From positions 1 through 7,670 of the forward strand of contig JBNKYL010000203.1 in NCBI GenBank assembly GCA_050300875.1: a stretch of 7,670 bases of DNA, in the 5' to 3' direction. The DNA comes from CBDCFL01 sp050300875. Its GTDB lineage: Bacteria > Pseudomonadota > Alphaproteobacteria > Rhodobacterales > Rhodobacteraceae. The position numbers were made by a program, and so were the translations under genes. Below the pieces are notes generated by a model, which did not search any database, was not told the DNA's origin, and worked only from the letters and a program-made list of their open reading frames with translations. Positions 5,900 through 7,670 of this stretch are shown here, piece after piece (the stretch's first letter is position 1; each line of letters opens with the position of its first letter).

Positions 5900-5925
5900 T
5901 TTTCCACAATGCCAGTACAATTTTT
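5900..5925 (+). promoter_or_regulatory. CACAATGCC-AATTT motif shared with the first acyltransferase upstream region
   Basis: CACAATGCC at 5905-5913, followed after five bases by AATTT, recurs upstream of the first acyltransferase as CACAATGCC at 4778-4786, followed after four bases by AATTT. Both copies are preceded by a T-run ending in CC. They lie 107 and 90 bases before their respective start codons. A common regulator site or a duplicated upstream region would explain this; the match is seen directly and the function is inferred. Confidence 0.35.
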
Positions 5926-5962
5926 GGATTTGTTCCCGGAAATGGGTCCAGTGATCCCAGAA

Positions 5963-5991
5963 TTGGCCTGATCCCGCCGAGCCGCTATATC
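5963..5991 (+). promoter_or_regulatory. Candidate promoter of the second acyltransferase and polymerase genes
   Basis: TTGGCC (5963-5968) and TATATC (5986-5991) are separated by exactly 17 bases, and each matches the sigma-70 consensus at four of six positions. Transcription would start near 5998, leaving a leader of about 23 bases that contains the AGGACAGG ribosome site. This suggests that the second acyltransferase and the downstream polymerase can be transcribed independently of the first acyltransferase. Confidence 0.4.
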
Positions 5992-6020
5992 AGACGAACA
6001 GAAACTCAGGACAGGTCGGG

Positions 6021-7088
6021 ATGCCGTTTTATGTCGCGGACCGGGCGTCAGACCGGAACAACAATTTCAACCTGATCAGGATGTTCGCCGCTATCGGCGT
6101 TCTGATTTCGCATAGCTGGCCCATTGCTCTGGGCGCGGGAACGGCCGAACCCCTGTCTGGCCTGCTGCCCGGCATGACGTTGGGCGAGGTCAGCGTTCTG
6201 GTGTTCTTTTGCATATCGGGCTTTTTCATTGCCCGCAGCTTTGCGAACCGTAGCAGCCTTGGCGCATTTCTGATGGCTCGCATCCTGCGGCTGTTTCCGG
6301 CCCTTGTCGTCGTTCTGGTCCTGACCGTTCTGGTCGCGGGCCTGTGGTTGAGCACCGCACCGCCCAGCCAGTTCTGGGCCGCTACCCCCGGCTACATCCT
6401 GCACAATCTGTCGCTGTTCTTTCTGCAATATGACCTGCCCGGGGTGTTTTCGGGCAATCCCTACGGACCGGCCATCAACGGGTCGCTTTGGACGCTGAAT
6501 TACGAAGTCCTGTGTTACGGCGGCGTGGTTCTGGCCGGCGTCGCGGGGCTGCTCGCAAGGCCGGCCCTGTTCGGTCTCGCTCTGGTGGGGTTTCTGGGCC
6601 TCTTCGCGATGGCCGAAGTTCTGGATATGCCGGGTCGGGTCGAAACCCTTCTCCGGCTGGCTTTCCCGTTTGCCGTGGGCATGAGTTTCTGGGTCTGGCG
6701 GACACATATCCGACTATCGGGATGGCTTGCCCTGATATTTCTGGCGGCATCGATGCTGATCAGGGGAACCGAATGGTTCTTCCCGGTCTTCACCACGGCA
6801 CTGTCCTATGCGGTCTTTGTCGCCGGATATGCCCGAGTTCCGATGCTTCTGCACTATAACCGGATCGGCGATTATTCATACGGAACCTATATCTACGCAT
6901 TTCCGGTTCAGCAGTTGGTCGCATATCATGGTATCCTGTCCCCAGAGGCCAATATCGCCTTGGCCCTGCCCGTGACACTTTTCTGCGCAATCCTGTCATG
7001 GCATTGGGTCGAAGCCCCGATGTTGAAACTGAAACTGACAGGCCAGGGCGGACGGGCGGGCCATCCACGGCCCACGCGGCGGATATGA
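6021..7088 (+). CDS. Second acyltransferase family 3 membrane protein
   Basis: This 355-residue AT3 integral membrane acyltransferase differs clearly from its upstream neighbour, so it is not a recent tandem copy. It shows FNLIRMFAAIGVLISHSW (16-33, with conserved Arg20 and His31) preceded by NNN, then VFFCISGFFIARS (61-73), ARILRLFPAL (86-95), NGSLWTLNYEVLCY (153-166, Glu162), GDYSYGTYIYAFPVQQ (283-298) and SWHWVEAPML (326-335). About ten hydrophobic segments and a short basic cytoplasmic tail complete it. The NNFNLIR start and GDYSYGTYIYAFPVQQ end mark a common AT3 subgroup found in O-antigen and capsule loci, where members O-acylate sugars. The start is supported by AGGACAGG upstream of the ATG. 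The gene appears to have its own promoter and to be translated together with the polymerase gene 12 bases downstream. It seems slightly richer in A/T-ending codons than the first acyltransferase, by visual impression only. Confidence 0.9.
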   Translation: MPFYVADRASDRNNNFNLIRMFAAIGVLISHSWPIALGAGTAEPLSGLLPGMTLGEVSVLVFFCISGFFIARSFANRSSLGAFLMARILRLFPALVVVLVLTVLVAGLWLSTAPPSQFWAATPGYILHNLSLFFLQYDLPGVFSGNPYGPAINGSLWTLNYEVLCYGGVVLAGVAGLLARPALFGLALVGFLGLFAMAEVLDMPGRVETLLRLAFPFAVGMSFWVWRTHIRLSGWLALIFLAASMLIRGTEWFFPVFTTALSYAVFVAGYARVPMLLHYNRIGDYSYGTYIYAFPVQQLVAYHGILSPEANIALALPVTLFCAILSWHWVEAPMLKLKLTGQGGRAGHPRPTRRI

Positions 7089-7100
7089 GCGGGAACTCGG

Positions 7101-7670
7101 ATGGCAATCGCTGATACACATGCAACGAAACGGATAGCCGTACAGGCCGGATCGCCAGGGGTGATCTGGGCGATCCTGTTCATCATCACGCTGTTCATTC
7201 CGCTGCAGTACCAGCTTGGAACGTTACTTCTGACCCCGCAACGGATCATGCTGCTGGTGCTGTTCTTTCCAGCCCTGTTCATGTGGCTGTCGGGCCGGGC
7301 AGGCCGTTTTCTGGCCGCCGATTTCCTGATCCTGGCCTATCTGGTTTGGGGCGCCCTGTCCTATCTGAGCATTCACGGGACGAAACTGATCCAGTTTATC
7401 GGCATCTCAACCGTCGAAACCTTTGGCGCCTATCTGGTGGCACGCTGTTTCATCCGTTCGACCGATGACCTGCACAGGGTGGCCAAGGCCCTCTTTATCC
7501 TGATGCTGTTCATGATCCCGGCCGCCGCCCTGGAATCCCTGACCAAGGCGCGCATCTACAATGACCTTTTCGGTATACTGGGCCATACCTTTCCCTGGGT
7601 GAATTACGAACCGCGCATGGGGATGTTCCGGGCGCAAGCGGTTTTCGAACATCCCATTCTTTACGGCGTT
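7101..7670 (+). CDS. O-antigen ligase / Wzy-polymerase-like membrane protein, N-terminal part
   Basis: The frame is open from the ATG at 7101 to the right edge (190 codons), so only the N-terminal part is present. It begins MAIADTHATKRIAVQAGSPG, followed by hydrophobic segments at about 22-44, 48-64, 70-92, 97-118 and 130-147, and a hydrophilic stretch with RMGMFRAQAVFEHPILYGV at the end of the visible part. A polytopic protein with an 'R..A.FEHPILYG' motif around residues 175-190 resembles the O-antigen ligase/polymerase (Wzy-like, ExoQ-type) group, whose members polymerise lipid-linked repeat units in the periplasm or ligate chains to an acceptor. The large periplasmic loop that would confirm this is outside the window. 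The start codon lies 12 bases after the stop of the acyltransferase and in the same frame, so the two genes are surely one operon. A GCGGGA tract serves as the ribosome site. Confidence 0.78.
   Translation, partial: MAIADTHATKRIAVQAGSPGVIWAILFIITLFIPLQYQLGTLLLTPQRIMLLVLFFPALFMWLSGRAGRFLAADFLILAYLVWGALSYLSIHGTKLIQFIGISTVETFGAYLVARCFIRSTDDLHRVAKALFILMLFMIPAAALESLTKARIYNDLFGILGHTFPWVNYEPRMGMFRAQAVFEHPILYGV

Noticed and set aside
6048..6707. A 219-codon reverse-strand open frame inside the second acyltransferase gene
   Set aside because: Same antisense-shadow composition and no recognisable motif.
1..7670. tRNA, rRNA, CRISPR arrays, insertion sequences and toxin-antitoxin genes
   Set aside because: Looked for by eye on both strands; no supporting repeat pattern, terminal inverted repeats, transposase motif or small paired genes were found.

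Overview
The window is GC-rich with strongly G/C-ending codons. It looks like part of an extrachromosomal replicon (plasmid or chromid) of an alphaproteobacterium, most likely Rhodobacterales (the Paracoccus/Roseobacter side). Three things point there: the ParB N-terminus of the 'MAKRKRL...PPIAQVAGDA' type, a ParA with an N-terminal DNA-binding extension, and a replication initiator of the RPA/RepA family. All are typical of plasmids in that order, but this is recognition from memory and no database search was run.

Left part (1-3128), the replicon backbone. A parAB partition operon runs leftward: parA at about 331-1722, and parB entering from the left edge with only its first 53 codons present. 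The 169-base parA-parB spacer is AT-rich and holds a perfect 16-bp palindrome (233-248), the best candidate for the centromere parS. Between parA and the rightward repA lies a gene-free stretch of about 400 bases (1723-2126) that looks like the replication origin. It has an AT-rich block with several short dyads, then three direct repeats spaced 22 and 23 bases apart (iterons, 1972-2038), then a TTGACA promoter-like element and a hairpin in front of repA.

Right part (3132-7670), a cell-surface polysaccharide locus. A leftward gene for an unrecognised polytopic membrane protein (possibly GT-C-like) ends three bases from the repA stop. Across a 227-base divergent intergenic region, a rightward set begins: an ExoZ-like acyltransferase-3, a second and different acyltransferase-3 with its own likely promoter, and, 12 bases later, the first 190 codons of an O-antigen ligase/Wzy-polymerase-like membrane protein that runs off the right edge. 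No sugar-nucleotide enzyme or cytoplasmic glycosyltransferase is visible in the window, so the biosynthetic core probably lies to the right.

Together the window suggests a replicon that carries an exopolysaccharide or O-antigen locus directly next to its replication and partition module. That is reminiscent of the polysaccharide or 'biofilm' plasmids known in roseobacters. No clearly new defence, mobile or RNA system is visible. The least explained parts are the 505-residue membrane protein, the organisation of the iteron origin, and a sequence motif shared upstream of the two acyltransferase genes.
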